A stretch of DNA of 64,000 nucleotides from Vibrio maritimus (GTDB lineage Bacteria > Pseudomonadota > Gammaproteobacteria > Enterobacterales > Vibrionaceae). The stretch's first letter is position 1, and each line of letters begins with the position of its first letter. Below the pieces are notes generated by a model. That model saw only the letters and a list, made by a program, of their open reading frames with translations, searched no databases and had not been told where the DNA came from. Both the position numbers and the translations under genes were made by a program. The stretch spans positions 806,001 through 870,000 of the forward strand of contig NZ_CP090439.1 of the NCBI RefSeq assembly GCF_021441885.1, written 5' to 3'. Positions 10,463 to 20,212 of this stretch are shown here, in pieces.

Positions 10463-11455
10463 TTAGTCTATGAAGTTCGCAGAGCGCTTTTGTGCAGCGA
10501 AGTCTTCAACATTGCCTAGTGTTGTTTCTGCGATATTTTCGAGAGCGTCTGTGGTCAGAAACGCTTGGTGCCCTGTGAATAGCACATTGTGACATGCCGA
10601 TAGGCGACGAAAGACGTCATCGACAATCACATCATTGGATTTATCTTGGAAGAATAGCTCCTTTTCACTCTCATACACGTCCAAGCCCAGAGCACCTATT
10701 CGACCCTGTTTGAGCGCTTCTATTGCAGCAGATGCGTCCAAAAGTTCTCCTCGACTGGTATTGATAATCATCACGCCATCTTTCATCTTACTGAAAGCAG
10801 TAGCGTCGAGAAGGTGGTAGTTTTCTGGCTGCATTGGGCAGTGCAGTGAAATTACATCTGATTTGCTGATCAGTCCATCGAGTTCGCAGTAGGTTGCTCC
10901 GAGTTCTGTAACCGCATCATTTGGGTAAGGGTCATAACAAAGCACGTTCATTCCTAGTCCACGAAGGATACGAATGGTCGCTATGCCTATCTTTCCGGTG
11001 CCTATGATACCCGCCGTTCGTCCGTGGAAGTTGAATCCAACCAGGCCTTCTAATGAAAAGTTTGCATCTCTGGTGCGCTGAAACGCCTTATGGAAGCGGC
11101 GGTTTAGCGTCATCATCATGCCGACAGCGTGCTCGGCAATGGCTTCTGGAGAGTAGGCAGGAACGCGAGCCACTTGAATGTTGAGTTCTTTCGCAGCTTC
11201 TAGGTCGACGTTGTTGAACCCAGCGCAGCGCATAGCAATCATCTTAATACCACGATGAGCGAGCTGCTCTAAAACTGGCCTCGATAAATCATCATTCACA
11301 AAAGCACAGACGACGTCGTGTCCTTTTGCCATTTTGGCCGTCTTTTCATTGAGTCCAAAGCTATAGAACTGATAGTGCAATGGTCTTGACCCTTTCGCGC
11401 TTTCAAAAGCCACTTCGTCGTAAGATTTGGCGCTAAAAAATACAATACTGGTCAT
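10463..11455 (-). CDS. ldhA: Fermentative D-lactate dehydrogenase
   Basis: NADH-dependent reduction of pyruvate to D-lactate in the cytoplasm. The protein has 330 residues, close to E. coli LdhA (329). It belongs to the D-2-hydroxyacid dehydrogenase family, with the NAD-binding GTGKIG at 152-157 and the catalytic Arg235 (NTSRGELLD), Glu264 (YESEKE) and His296 (TGHQAF), exactly where the family places them. It stands alone on the minus strand, convergent with the adhesin gene and divergent from the amidohydrolase gene. No link to adhesion is evident. Other 2-hydroxyacid dehydrogenases are possible, but length and motifs favour LdhA. Confidence 0.92.
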   Translation of the reverse strand: MTSIVFFSAKSYDEVAFESAKGSRPLHYQFYSFGLNEKTAKMAKGHDVVCAFVNDDLSRPVLEQLAHRGIKMIAMRCAGFNNVDLEAAKELNIQVARVPAYSPEAIAEHAVGMMMTLNRRFHKAFQRTRDANFSLEGLVGFNFHGRTAGIIGTGKIGIATIRILRGLGMNVLCYDPYPNDAVTELGATYCELDGLISKSDVISLHCPMQPENYHLLDATAFSKMKDGVMIINTSRGELLDASAAIEALKQGRIGALGLDVYESEKELFFQDKSNDVIVDDVFRRLSACHNVLFTGHQAFLTTDALENIAETTLGNVEDFAAQKRSANFID

Positions 11456-11687
11456 TATTATTCCTCACTCTTGGGCTAACGATAGTGTAGTTGAGCGTGT
11501 CTGTTAGCAAAGTATCACACCCTTAATACGTAGATAAACCGAGCACCTGTGTGGGTATATAACGCGAAGTGATGAGCTTGAACTGAGTAAGATCCCATGT
11601 GTCGTCAAATGGCAGTTTTTAGTGAGAGTGATTGGTTACTATGTGCTCACACATTGAGACACCAACATCATTGAAAGAGAGTATTAC

Positions 11688-13106
11688 ATGTTTAAGAAAA
11701 CACTGATTGCTGCTTCACTCGCGTTGACGACCGCTTCTGCATTTGCTGCTATGGCACCGACACAAGCTTCTGAGCCAACGACCATCGAAGCGCCGCAAGT
11801 GGTTGTATTTAAGAACGTCAATATTTTCAACGGAACCGAAAATAAGTTGTACAACAACCACTCTGTCGTTGTTACTGGCAACAAAATTACCGCGATTACC
11901 CAAGGTAATGCCGATGTCCCCGCTGATGCCAAAGTGATTGACGGTGAGGGTCGAACCTTGATGCCGGCATTGGTTGAAGCGCACATGCACCTAGCGTTGC
12001 CAAAAGGTCTACTTGGTACCAACGACATGCGTTGGTCAGAGATCGCCGTACATGCTAAGGGGTTTGGCGAGATGTATCTTGACCTTGGTTTCGGTACCAT
12101 CCGCGATGTTGGTGGTACAGATGGCGTTTGGACTGAGCTTGAGAAGAAAGGTGAAATAGATTTCCCACGTACTTATGTTTCAGGCGCGCCTATTGCGCCA
12201 ATCGGTGGACACTCAGATGTCGGCTTACAGTCACGCCGACTGACAGATTCACCACAGAACCTAGAAATCCTAGCCATCATGTCAACGCCAGCTGGCGTGG
12301 CAGAAATCCATGAGCAAGCGCGCCATAACTATCGCCAAGGCGGTCAGTTTACTAAGGTGTTCCAGTCGGGTGGCGTGTCGTCAAAATTTGACCCATGGCA
12401 ATACCAGTCACTACTGGATGAAGAGCTCAAGGCTGCGGTAGATATTGCTGAATCGTACGGCTCCTATGTGGCGACTCACGCATACTCAGACAAGGCGTTG
12501 CACCAAGCGTTGGATACGGGTGTGAAGTCCATTGAACACGGCTTTATGTTCAATGAAAGCCACCACAAGAAGTTTAAAGAGAAGGGTGCTTTCTTGGTGA
12601 CTAACCTCACGGCGTTTTCACCGGAGTTAGCGAAGGTGCCCGTAGTACAAGACCCAAGCATTCAGAAGAAGCTAGCGTCGGCGCAAGCAGCCTTCGACAG
12701 CTACATTGAAAACGTACAGAAACTAGACCCAGACTACCGAGCGTTTAATACCGACTGTGTGGGCTATGCGGATATGTGTGCCAAGCAGATCTCTCATGAG
12801 ATTTACCTAAATGCGAAGTTCTTCGGTAACTTCTCGGCGCTCAGAGCAATGACATCAACCGGTGGCCGAATTTCGGCAGAGCTGATGGAAGATTGGATCA
12901 ACCCATACTCAGACGGCAAAATTGGTGTGATTGAGGTAGGTGCGTATGCCGACATTCTATTGATTGATGGTAACCCGCTTGAAGATATCACGTTGATTGG
13001 TGGTCGAGAAACTTGGCTAACCAATGATGCTAAACCAGATGGCTCTCACCTAACTGAAATGGATCTCATCATGAAAGACGGTAAGATCTTCAAAAACACC
13101 CTCTAA
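11688..13106 (+). CDS. Exported amidohydrolase-family metallohydrolase
   Basis: Likely periplasmic hydrolase of the amidohydrolase superfamily (imidazolonepropionase/prolidase-like branch). Residues 1-20 are a signal peptide ending AFA. The metal-site pattern is present: H99-M-H101 after strand 1, Lys223 (TKVFQSGG, candidate carboxylated lysine), His264 (ATHAYS), His284 (SIEHGF), and a C-terminal GAYADILLIDGNPLEDI closing segment. Relatives act on N-acyl or Xaa-Pro dipeptides and cyclic amides; the substrate here cannot be told. Start supported by AAAGAGAG just upstream. It is followed by an AraC regulator and an M19 dipeptidase homologue, suggesting a small peptide or amide scavenging group. 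Confidence 0.8.
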   Translation: MFKKTLIAASLALTTASAFAAMAPTQASEPTTIEAPQVVVFKNVNIFNGTENKLYNNHSVVVTGNKITAITQGNADVPADAKVIDGEGRTLMPALVEAHMHLALPKGLLGTNDMRWSEIAVHAKGFGEMYLDLGFGTIRDVGGTDGVWTELEKKGEIDFPRTYVSGAPIAPIGGHSDVGLQSRRLTDSPQNLEILAIMSTPAGVAEIHEQARHNYRQGGQFTKVFQSGGVSSKFDPWQYQSLLDEELKAAVDIAESYGSYVATHAYSDKALHQALDTGVKSIEHGFMFNESHHKKFKEKGAFLVTNLTAFSPELAKVPVVQDPSIQKKLASAQAAFDSYIENVQKLDPDYRAFNTDCVGYADMCAKQISHEIYLNAKFFGNFSALRAMTSTGGRISAELMEDWINPYSDGKIGVIEVGAYADILLIDGNPLEDITLIGGRETWLTNDAKPDGSHLTEMDLIMKDGKIFKNTL

Positions 13107-13113
13107 AATGAGC

Positions 13114-13147
13114 AAAGCGCCTGACTATCAGTCAGGCGCTTTGTTTT
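13114..13147 (+). terminator. Rho-independent terminator of amidohydrolase gene
   Basis: AAAGCGCCTGAC / GTCAGGCGCTTT stem with a 5-base loop, then TTGTTTT. Confidence 0.87.
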
Positions 13148-13240
13148 ATTGCGGCAATCACGCTTTTACCTTTCAAACGGTTTGACCAAACTCGACTGAT
13201 TGACGACACTTTAGGTATCCATTCCTAACCTCTTCATTTT

Positions 13241-14248
13241 ATGAAACAAACTCAAGAGATGGAGTTCTCACTCGTTTCAAAACAAAGCGTCGAATTCTTT
13301 GCCAATATGCTGGGGGAGATTGATGGTGACACCTACGCTTTGCTTCGTGCGGCAACCATTCCCAGCGATATCCATACCGATACGGATTATGAATACTTGC
13401 CAGAATCAACCCTGAAGAACTTCTTTGAAGTCTTGGCTCAGCATATGAATGAAGAGAGAGCGGGGTGGCTATTTTTAAGAACCTGCCGAGAGCACTATGC
13501 TCCGGAGTTGATTGCTGCCATGTCGAAACAGCCCACCTTAAAGGGCACACTCGAAGCCTTCGCTAATCAGCTTCAAACTCGTTCGACGGGAGCTAAGGTC
13601 TATTTGCAGCATTCAGCAAATAGCTGGTGGCTGGTGCGTGACAAGGCCGGCGTCAATGAGCCTTGGTTTAAGTACGCCGAGATGTTCTCGGTTATCTGCA
13701 TGGCAGAGGTGCTGCGAGCCCTAACGAACGATCAGTGGACTCCTGCGCGTATTGGTATTCAAAGCCAAAACAGGGACGACTTTTCTCGTTTACCCTCTCT
13801 AGAGCATGCGCAGTTTTATGTTGAGCGCCCTGTGACGGCGTTAGAAATACCCGTTTCATTACTCGACTTTCCAGTGCATGTTTCTTCACCAAGGCGAAGC
13901 GCCACCTTAACAGTCACCGAATCTCTGAGCTTTAAAGAACAGTTCACCTTAGCCATCACGCCTTACCTCTCGATGGGTAAGCTACCCATCAAGCTCGCCG
14001 CAGAGATCTTACGTCTTAACGTCCGCACGCTGCAACGCCGCTTGAGCGCAGAGAACATCATTTATAAACCTTTTATTGAGCAGCTTGTGTTCGATGAGGT
14101 TAAAAGAAGGCTATGTGAGACAGACGAGTCCATCATCCAACTTGCTAATCGCTATGGTTACTCCGATTCAGCGCACTTTACCCGTTCATTTAAGCGTGTT
14201 GCTGGCGTGACGCCTTCTGCTTATCGCAAACTATCGAGAAGCCACTAA
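13241..14248 (+). CDS. AraC-family regulator (arabinose-binding-like N-domain)
   Basis: A 335-residue transcription factor. The C-terminal ~100 residues form the double HTH of the AraC/XylS family: the first helix pair includes IKLAAEILRLNVRTLQRRL and the second includes IIQLANRYGYSDSAHFTRSFKR, followed by GVTPSAYRK. The N-terminal ~220 residues resemble the ligand-binding domain of OruR/ArgR-type members. It lies between the amidohydrolase and M19 genes on the same strand, so it may control one or both. Ligand unknown. Confidence 0.85.
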   Translation: MKQTQEMEFSLVSKQSVEFFANMLGEIDGDTYALLRAATIPSDIHTDTDYEYLPESTLKNFFEVLAQHMNEERAGWLFLRTCREHYAPELIAAMSKQPTLKGTLEAFANQLQTRSTGAKVYLQHSANSWWLVRDKAGVNEPWFKYAEMFSVICMAEVLRALTNDQWTPARIGIQSQNRDDFSRLPSLEHAQFYVERPVTALEIPVSLLDFPVHVSSPRRSATLTVTESLSFKEQFTLAITPYLSMGKLPIKLAAEILRLNVRTLQRRLSAENIIYKPFIEQLVFDEVKRRLCETDESIIQLANRYGYSDSAHFTRSFKRVAGVTPSAYRKLSRSH

Positions 14249-14384
14249 CACTATCTCTGCAATTTTAGTCATCCGCGTAAAATGCACATTTTATCGTTTC
14301 ATTCTCTATAACATACCTATTCAGACAAGATGCTGAAACGGAGTTCGGTCATGTTTTTTACTGATTAACTGAGAGAACTGAACC

Positions 14385-15611
14385 ATGAAAAAGCTTCTAC
14401 TTGCGACAATGATTACCCTAGCTTCAAGCGGCGCGATGGCGTCTATCGAGACAAAAGATTGGCATGATACGGCATCAGAACAAGGCAAAGCCTTTGCTGA
14501 GCAAGCCATTGTCCTAGATTTCTTTGCATCACCAGCGGAATTTGGTTGGACATCAGAGCGCATGCTTGGCAACTACATCGACTTGGCACACAGCCGAGGC
14601 GTCACTGGTGCAAGTATTACCATCGGCACACCTTCAGAGTCGACATGGGCACTCTATCTTGAGGCGCTGCAAGAGTATGAGAAAGGCATTGATGTTGCGA
14701 CAACACCCATTGTTCGAGTTCGTAACGTTGAGGACTTTCAGCGTGCCCATGACGAAGGGGCATACGCAGTAATGTGGAATAACCAGAGCACCATGATGCT
14801 AGAAGGCGATGCCAGCCGAGTGAAAACATTGCACGAGCAGGGGATCCGCTCAATGCAACTGGTTTATAACGGGAAAGAGGCGACGGGTTCGGGTGTGATT
14901 GCTATGTTGAATGAGCAAGACTCAGGCATCACCGAGTTTGGTAAAGAGGTGATTGATGAGATGGTTAAACACGGTATTACCGTCGATTTTTCTCATAACT
15001 CTAGCATGCTGATCAACTCAACACTTGATTACATGGACAGTAAATACCCAGATGTGCCGGTGATCGTATCGCATTCTCCATTGGCTTCTACGTACGGCTG
15101 TGAAAACGATGAAACGCTTAAACAGACCGCGGAGCGTATGGAAAAGCTGGGTCTCGAAAAGGGCGACGAAGACTATCGTCTTGCGGCATGTTACCGTTTA
15201 GTGTCTGATGAGGATGCCAAGCGAATTGCTGAGCGAGGCGGCGTGGTGTCGGTGACCTTTACCGAGTGGATGATGGATGGTCAATGGAAATCAGACATAA
15301 CCCCTAAAGATGCGGCAATGATGGTCGATGGCGCAGTTAAAGTATTGGGTGTGGATCATGTCGGCATTGCCACTGACGACATGCAAACGGTCGAGCAGGT
15401 GGTGGCTTTTGCGAGTAAATACAAAGATTCGTACGCAGATAACGGCTACATGCTGAACGCTTTTGATAAAGGGGCGACTGGCTGTGCTGAGTTGTCTAAA
15501 CACATCGCTGCACTTACGGATGAGCTTCGCAAAATGGGTTATAGCGATGATGATCTTGCTAAAATCTATGGTAAGAACCTGATGCGTGTGTATGCTCAAA
15601 CTTGGAAGTAA
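14385..15611 (+). CDS. Exported M19 (membrane dipeptidase) homologue with altered metal site
   Basis: Renal-dipeptidase-like TIM-barrel protein with a signal peptide (residues 1-19, GAMA-S). Family landmarks kept: VDFSH with His204, VIVSHS with His230, RGGVVSVTF, GVDHVGIATDD and a C-terminal KIYGKNLMRVY. The usual first-strand H-x-D motif is replaced by D45-F-F47, the usual Glu by Asn133/Gln134 (VMWNNQS), and the substrate-binding LTH motif by LVY. Ligands of one of the two zincs therefore seem to be missing. It may be a mononuclear or differently specific enzyme, or a binding protein. 408 residues is a normal family length. The gene has its own start 136 bp after the AraC gene. Confidence 0.82.
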   Translation: MKKLLLATMITLASSGAMASIETKDWHDTASEQGKAFAEQAIVLDFFASPAEFGWTSERMLGNYIDLAHSRGVTGASITIGTPSESTWALYLEALQEYEKGIDVATTPIVRVRNVEDFQRAHDEGAYAVMWNNQSTMMLEGDASRVKTLHEQGIRSMQLVYNGKEATGSGVIAMLNEQDSGITEFGKEVIDEMVKHGITVDFSHNSSMLINSTLDYMDSKYPDVPVIVSHSPLASTYGCENDETLKQTAERMEKLGLEKGDEDYRLAACYRLVSDEDAKRIAERGGVVSVTFTEWMMDGQWKSDITPKDAAMMVDGAVKVLGVDHVGIATDDMQTVEQVVAFASKYKDSYADNGYMLNAFDKGATGCAELSKHIAALTDELRKMGYSDDDLAKIYGKNLMRVYAQTWK

Positions 15612-15708
15612 TCAATAGATAATGAATGGAGTGTGGGGCGTTGCCTCACACTTCGTATTTTGTACTCAGGGATGACAAGATGAGTTTTGAGTGAGTTAAG
15701 GGGCAAGT

Positions 15709-16629
15709 ATGGAACGGATTCCTCTAGTTAAGAAGGCGACGTTTACGCACTTTCTCAACCTGTTTTACGAGCTAAAAGGGTCGCGAGATTTGCCTTTGCT
15801 CCCCTACGCTATCGAATCTTCTGACGCTGACTTCCTGCCTCAAGTGGTTTTTGCTGAGCTTCTTAAATCACTACGCACTCTGCTTGGCGATCAACTATTT
15901 CTCGTCACGTTAAAAAAGCACATTTCCAAGCTCCAGGAATCTAGCGACCAGCTCAGCTTCGATGCGATGTTTAGTGAGTCATGCTTTAATCGGCTGCACG
16001 TATCTAAAAAACCGCTTGGGACATTTCTATACTTACAATCAGTCTATTCCGCTAAAGAATCGACTTACACTAGAATTGAAGAGGAGATGTTCGCGCTCTT
16101 GGTTCTTGAGTCTCTAATCCAAGACGCAATCTACGAACCCCACATCACTGGTTTTTTCTTTACTAACTATGATGATAAGCTCCTCGATACATGGAATGGC
16201 GCGTCAGCGGCAACTATCTATTTTGGGCAAGCTAATGTGGGTATTCAACTATCTCGATGGGACTCTGAATTTGAACGGAAAATAAAGGCACTCAACTACC
16301 CAGCTAAACTCACCTTTGCGCAGTCGTTCCAATACGCCCTTGAAGGCTACATCGGCAGGCAGAACTATTCATTGAGTGAGTTTGCCGATGTTCTCGGGAT
16401 CCCGCCTCGAACACTCCAAGAAAACCTCCAGCGATACGGAACCAATTTCCGCAGCATAAGAGATCAACTCAACGTTCGCTTTGCGAAGCGTGTTTTACTT
16501 CAATATGAAATATCCATTCATGACTTATCGATACAGTTAGGTTATTCAGCTCCATCACAATTTGTTCGCGCATTTAAGAGGTTAACTAAAGAAACGCCTT
16601 ATCAGTGGAAAGTTAGAAATCTCAATTAA
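15709..16629 (+). CDS. AraC-family transcriptional regulator
   Basis: A 306-residue protein with a C-terminal AraC HTH pair (about 208-303). The first helix set is YSLSEFADVLGIPPRTLQEN; the second is ISIHDLSIQLGYSAPSQFVR followed by AFKRLTKETPYQWK. The N-terminal half is unlike the upstream AraC protein and is not recognised. It directly precedes the OprB-like porin gene on the same strand (95 bp gap), so control of the porin or of the M19 gene is plausible but only inferred from position. Confidence 0.83.
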   Translation: MERIPLVKKATFTHFLNLFYELKGSRDLPLLPYAIESSDADFLPQVVFAELLKSLRTLLGDQLFLVTLKKHISKLQESSDQLSFDAMFSESCFNRLHVSKKPLGTFLYLQSVYSAKESTYTRIEEEMFALLVLESLIQDAIYEPHITGFFFTNYDDKLLDTWNGASAATIYFGQANVGIQLSRWDSEFERKIKALNYPAKLTFAQSFQYALEGYIGRQNYSLSEFADVLGIPPRTLQENLQRYGTNFRSIRDQLNVRFAKRVLLQYEISIHDLSIQLGYSAPSQFVRAFKRLTKETPYQWKVRNLN

Positions 16630-16724
16630 GCATAACTGATTGATAAAAAGAATAAATCTAAGTGTCGTAAAATGGTAAATAACGACTTGTTGAATCATTA
16701 GACTTTGTGGAAAGAAACCACTGA

Positions 16725-17999
16725 ATGAGATCGTTAATTATGAACGCTAAGCCCTCTACTTCATGTCTTGCTGTCTTAAGCCTATTATTGGGAGGCTCTG
16801 CAATTGCCGCAAATTTTGAAGGACCCGATTCGGTAGAAAATACCATCGCACAGCAAACAGAAGTAAAAAAGGATTGGCGGAATCAACTTGCCGAGGATGG
16901 CTTTAGTTTTGGAGCGGACTATTTTTCATTGGGCTTAACGTCACCCAGTGGAGGGGATGGATCTTCAGTCAACGCTGCATCGGGTGTAGCAAGGTTTTAT
17001 GGTACTTGGAACCTGTTAGGTCACGGTACGGATAACACAGGTAGCCTAGTCTGGAAGGTCGAACATAGACACAGCTATACCAACACTGATCCCAAAAGCT
17101 TTGCGTGGCTTGGACAAGACCAAATCGGCTATGCCGGTATGATTGCCCCAGCGTTTAGTGACCAAGGGTTCCGAGTAACAGATCTTAACTGGAAACAGAA
17201 AATCAGTGATGGGCGAGGGACGATTATTGTTGGGTGGCAAGACGTGACTAACTATGTTGATGTCTATGCGTTAGCAAGCCCTTGGTCTGGTTTTACTAAT
17301 CTTGCTTTTTCTACTGGTACAGGAGCGATGGGGTTACCTGATGATGGTGTGTTAGCGCTCTCAGTTGGTCACATGCTGGGAGAGAATTTTTATGTGATTG
17401 GCGGTATTGCGGACGCGAAAGGTAAGTCTGATGACATCTTTGATGGTTTCAATACCGCTTTCGGTACCGATGCGGCGTACTTCAAGACTCTCGAGATAGG
17501 CTGGACTGCTTCCCAAGAGCAAATATACACAGATAATCTACACCTGACATTCTGGCATATGGATGCGGGGTCTAGACATAGCTTGTCATCAACGGTATTA
17601 GAGGATGGGACCGTGATAGGCGGCGAGTCTGGGAAAGGGGTAAACTTTTCATGGAGCCAATTTGTGACACCACAAATTATGCCATTTGTTCGTGGTGGTA
17701 TCTCTGAGGGGGATGTCGCACTCTATGACCGCTCTCTGTCGGTTGGTATGGGGTACTTTGGATTGGGCAAACCGACCAATAATCTAGGCTTTGCCATTAA
17801 CTGGTCGAAAACGAACGAAGACACCCTACAAACCTTCTTAAACGCGGGAGAAGAGCAGGTGGCAGCAGAACTGTATTACAACATGCAATTTGGCGATCAT
17901 GTGCAAATCACGCCGGATATTCAATATATCAAGGATCCTGCATTCTCTAGTGAGAGCAGTGCGTGGGTATTTGGCGTTCGTGCTCGAGTCTTTTTCTAG
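16725..17999 (+). CDS. OprB-family outer-membrane porin
   Basis: Beta-barrel porin of the carbohydrate-selective OprB family. It has a signal peptide (cleavage near AIAA-NF), an internal GRGTIIVGWQDVTNYVD segment, and a C-terminal strand block (HVQITPDIQYIKDPAF, then WVFGVRARVFF) ending in Phe as outer-membrane proteins do. Length (424 aa) is normal. Translation may start at 16725 or at the ATG at 16740, which leaves a more typical signal peptide. Substrate not known; relatives pass sugars. It ends at a shared terminator facing the Lap export operon. Confidence 0.82.
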   Translation: MRSLIMNAKPSTSCLAVLSLLLGGSAIAANFEGPDSVENTIAQQTEVKKDWRNQLAEDGFSFGADYFSLGLTSPSGGDGSSVNAASGVARFYGTWNLLGHGTDNTGSLVWKVEHRHSYTNTDPKSFAWLGQDQIGYAGMIAPAFSDQGFRVTDLNWKQKISDGRGTIIVGWQDVTNYVDVYALASPWSGFTNLAFSTGTGAMGLPDDGVLALSVGHMLGENFYVIGGIADAKGKSDDIFDGFNTAFGTDAAYFKTLEIGWTASQEQIYTDNLHLTFWHMDAGSRHSLSSTVLEDGTVIGGESGKGVNFSWSQFVTPQIMPFVRGGISEGDVALYDRSLSVGMGYFGLGKPTNNLGFAINWSKTNEDTLQTFLNAGEEQVAAELYYNMQFGDHVQITPDIQYIKDPAFSSESSAWVFGVRARVFF

Positions 18000-18036
18000 T
18001 CTCTAGATATTTGTTAATAAAAAAGTTGTTAAAAAC

Positions 18037-18076
18037 GAAAAGCCCGCTCGATGGTAAGCCATGAGCGGGCTTTTTT
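18037..18076. terminator. Bidirectional terminator between porin and lapB
   Basis: Long hairpin AAAGCCCGCTC...GAGCGGGCTTT, with inner ATGG/CCAT pairing, flanked by A- and T-runs. It serves the convergent porin (+) and lap operon (-). Confidence 0.85.
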
Positions 18077-18083
18077 GAGAGGC

Positions 18084-20198
18084 TTAGCTTGCTGCTCTTA
18101 CTTTGCCCTCTCTCAAGTCATTAAGTACCCGAGCTTTTGGACCATCAGCGATGATTGTCCCTTTCTCCATTACGATGACTCTGTCTACCACCTCAAGCAT
18201 GGAGGTTTTGTGAGTGATTAAGACCAGTGTCTCTGATTCTTTGAGCTGCTTGAGCTGCGTTTTAATGTGCAGCTCTGAGCGGTTATCCATCGAGCTGGTG
18301 GGCTCGTCCATTATCAGAATAGGAGGGCGAGCCAAGAAAGCACGAGCAATGGCCACAGCTTGGCGTTGACCGCCAGAGAGAAGCAAGCCACCCTCACCAA
18401 CTTGTCTCTCTAACCCCGCCGGATCTTGCTGGGTAAATACCGTTACACCGGCTCGGTTTGCTGCATCCATCACGTCTCGGTCATCGACGAGTGGTCGGCC
18501 GAGCGTAATGTTGTCGCGAATTGAACCATAGAACAGGGCGCAGTCTTGTGGAACACAGCCTATGTTGCGTCTCACGTCCACGTGGTGAAGCTGCGCGATG
18601 TCGGTTTCATCAATACGCACATGACCCTCTGTAGGCTGATATAAGCCCATGATGAGGCGTTCTAGAGTTGTCTTACCTGATCCGATACGACCGATAATAG
18701 CAACCTTCTCACCGGGCTCTATGGTTAGGCTCAAATCTCGAATCGAGGCCATTGGTGAGTCTGGATAGTGGAAGGTCACACGATCAAGCTCAATCTTACC
18801 TTGGATGATAGGGCGGTGAATGTAGCGCTTACCTTCCTCTTGCTCGTCGGGCATCGCCATCACTTGCTCGATAATAGTCATCGACGATTTCGCTTGGTTA
18901 TAGCGGGTCGAAAGCAGTGAAAGCTGCACTAGAGGCCCAATCGCACGACTACTCAACATGGTTGCGGCGATTAGCCCACCCATGGTGAGTTCGCCTTCTG
19001 CAATTAAGTAGACACCAAGGATAATCATACCGATGTTGGAAGATTGCTGAACAAACCCCGCGGTGTTTTGAATACCGTCGGTAATGCGCTTGCTCTTGAT
19101 ATTCCAGTTAGCCATGTGGGCTACAGCTTCTTCCCAGCGATACTGATATTGGCTTTGTGCACCGAAGATTTTTACCGTTTCAAGACCTGCCAAACTCTCA
19201 ATTAAGTTCGCGTATTTTTGCGACGCCAATCGGGAGCCCTCCTCAATGGTCTTTCTCAAAGGACCTTGAATGAGCAGTGAGTAGGTGATGAGTATCACTA
19301 CGCCAACAATAGGGATGATGACGAGGTTACCGGCCATGAGCCAAATGATGACCAAGAACAAGAGTGCAAAAGGAAGGTCGATCAGTGATGCAATGGTCGC
19401 TGATGTGAAGAACTCTCGTATTGATTCGAACTCTTGCAAATGGCGCGCAAATGCACCTACCGATGGCGGTCTGGACTCCATTCGAATCCCCATGACCTTA
19501 CTGAACAACTTTGAAGATATCAGGATATCGGATTTCTTACCCGCCACATCGATAAAGTAACTGCGCATCAACTTGAGAACGAGGTCGAAGCCAAACACGA
19601 CGAAGATACCGGCGGCGAGCACCCAGAGCGTCTCGAAGGCAAGGTTGGGTACCACCTTGTCATACACTAATCGAGTGAACAGCGGTGCAGCAATGGCGAA
19701 GATGTTGATGAGCAATGAAGCGATTAACACATCTCGATAAATACGTTTTGATTCCCACAAAGTTCCCCAGAACCAGTGTCCGTCACGGGTTTTAAGCACC
19801 TCTGGAGAGCGTTCGTCATAGCGAAACTGCTTCTTCACCAAGAAGTAGCGACCTGTGTACTGTTCTATCAGATCATCAAGACCAATTGAGATGGGTACCA
19901 TGCCTGACTCGAGCGTGATGACTTCCGCTTCGTTACTCTCTTGGTCAATACTATTTAGCACACACGCATCACCGCCTTTAAGCAGTAAGATGACGGGGAA
20001 TACGATACTGGGGATATCGCCAATGTCTGCGCGATTTTCTTTCGCCACTAAGCCTGCGCGCTCAGCTGAGCGTGGTAGTAAGAACGGAGTAAGCTTGCCA
20101 GATGAGAGGGGCAATCCGTTCACCAACGCTTCGGGAGAGTTGGCTAAGCCGTAGTATCGGCTGATGTAGATAAGCGAGTTAAGTAACGGATCCTTCAT
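18084..20198 (-). CDS. lapB: LapB-like type I secretion ABC exporter
   Basis: Inner-membrane ATPase/permease of the RTX exporter type (704 aa). Domains: N-terminal C39-like domain (about 1-125) in which the protease Cys is absent (NSLIYISRYYG), so it is a docking rather than a processing domain; transmembrane domain (about 155-430) with several hydrophobic helices; nucleotide-binding domain with Walker A GRIGSGKT (503-510), signature LSGGQ (607-611) and Walker B ILIMDEP (627-633). It is last in the operon lapC-lapG-lapD-lapB, 14 bp after lapD. It should energise export of the adhesins at the left of the window. The TolC/LapE pore is not encoded nearby. Confidence 0.92.
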   Translation of the reverse strand: MKDPLLNSLIYISRYYGLANSPEALVNGLPLSSGKLTPFLLPRSAERAGLVAKENRADIGDIPSIVFPVILLLKGGDACVLNSIDQESNEAEVITLESGMVPISIGLDDLIEQYTGRYFLVKKQFRYDERSPEVLKTRDGHWFWGTLWESKRIYRDVLIASLLINIFAIAAPLFTRLVYDKVVPNLAFETLWVLAAGIFVVFGFDLVLKLMRSYFIDVAGKKSDILISSKLFSKVMGIRMESRPPSVGAFARHLQEFESIREFFTSATIASLIDLPFALLFLVIIWLMAGNLVIIPIVGVVILITYSLLIQGPLRKTIEEGSRLASQKYANLIESLAGLETVKIFGAQSQYQYRWEEAVAHMANWNIKSKRITDGIQNTAGFVQQSSNIGMIILGVYLIAEGELTMGGLIAATMLSSRAIGPLVQLSLLSTRYNQAKSSMTIIEQVMAMPDEQEEGKRYIHRPIIQGKIELDRVTFHYPDSPMASIRDLSLTIEPGEKVAIIGRIGSGKTTLERLIMGLYQPTEGHVRIDETDIAQLHHVDVRRNIGCVPQDCALFYGSIRDNITLGRPLVDDRDVMDAANRAGVTVFTQQDPAGLERQVGEGGLLLSGGQRQAVAIARAFLARPPILIMDEPTSSMDNRSELHIKTQLKQLKESETLVLITHKTSMLEVVDRVIVMEKGTIIADGPKARVLNDLREGKVRAAS

Positions 20199-20212
20199 GG
20201 AATCTGCCTCTG

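Noticed and set aside
10440..10467. ACTGACCTT/AAGGTTAGT hairpin at the ldhA 3' end as terminator
   Set aside because: It overlaps the stop codon and has no T-run; the stronger hairpin beside it belongs to the adhesin gene.
18084..20198. LapB as a peptide-processing bacteriocin exporter
   Set aside because: The C39-like domain lacks the catalytic Cys, and the operon contains lapC, lapD and lapG.
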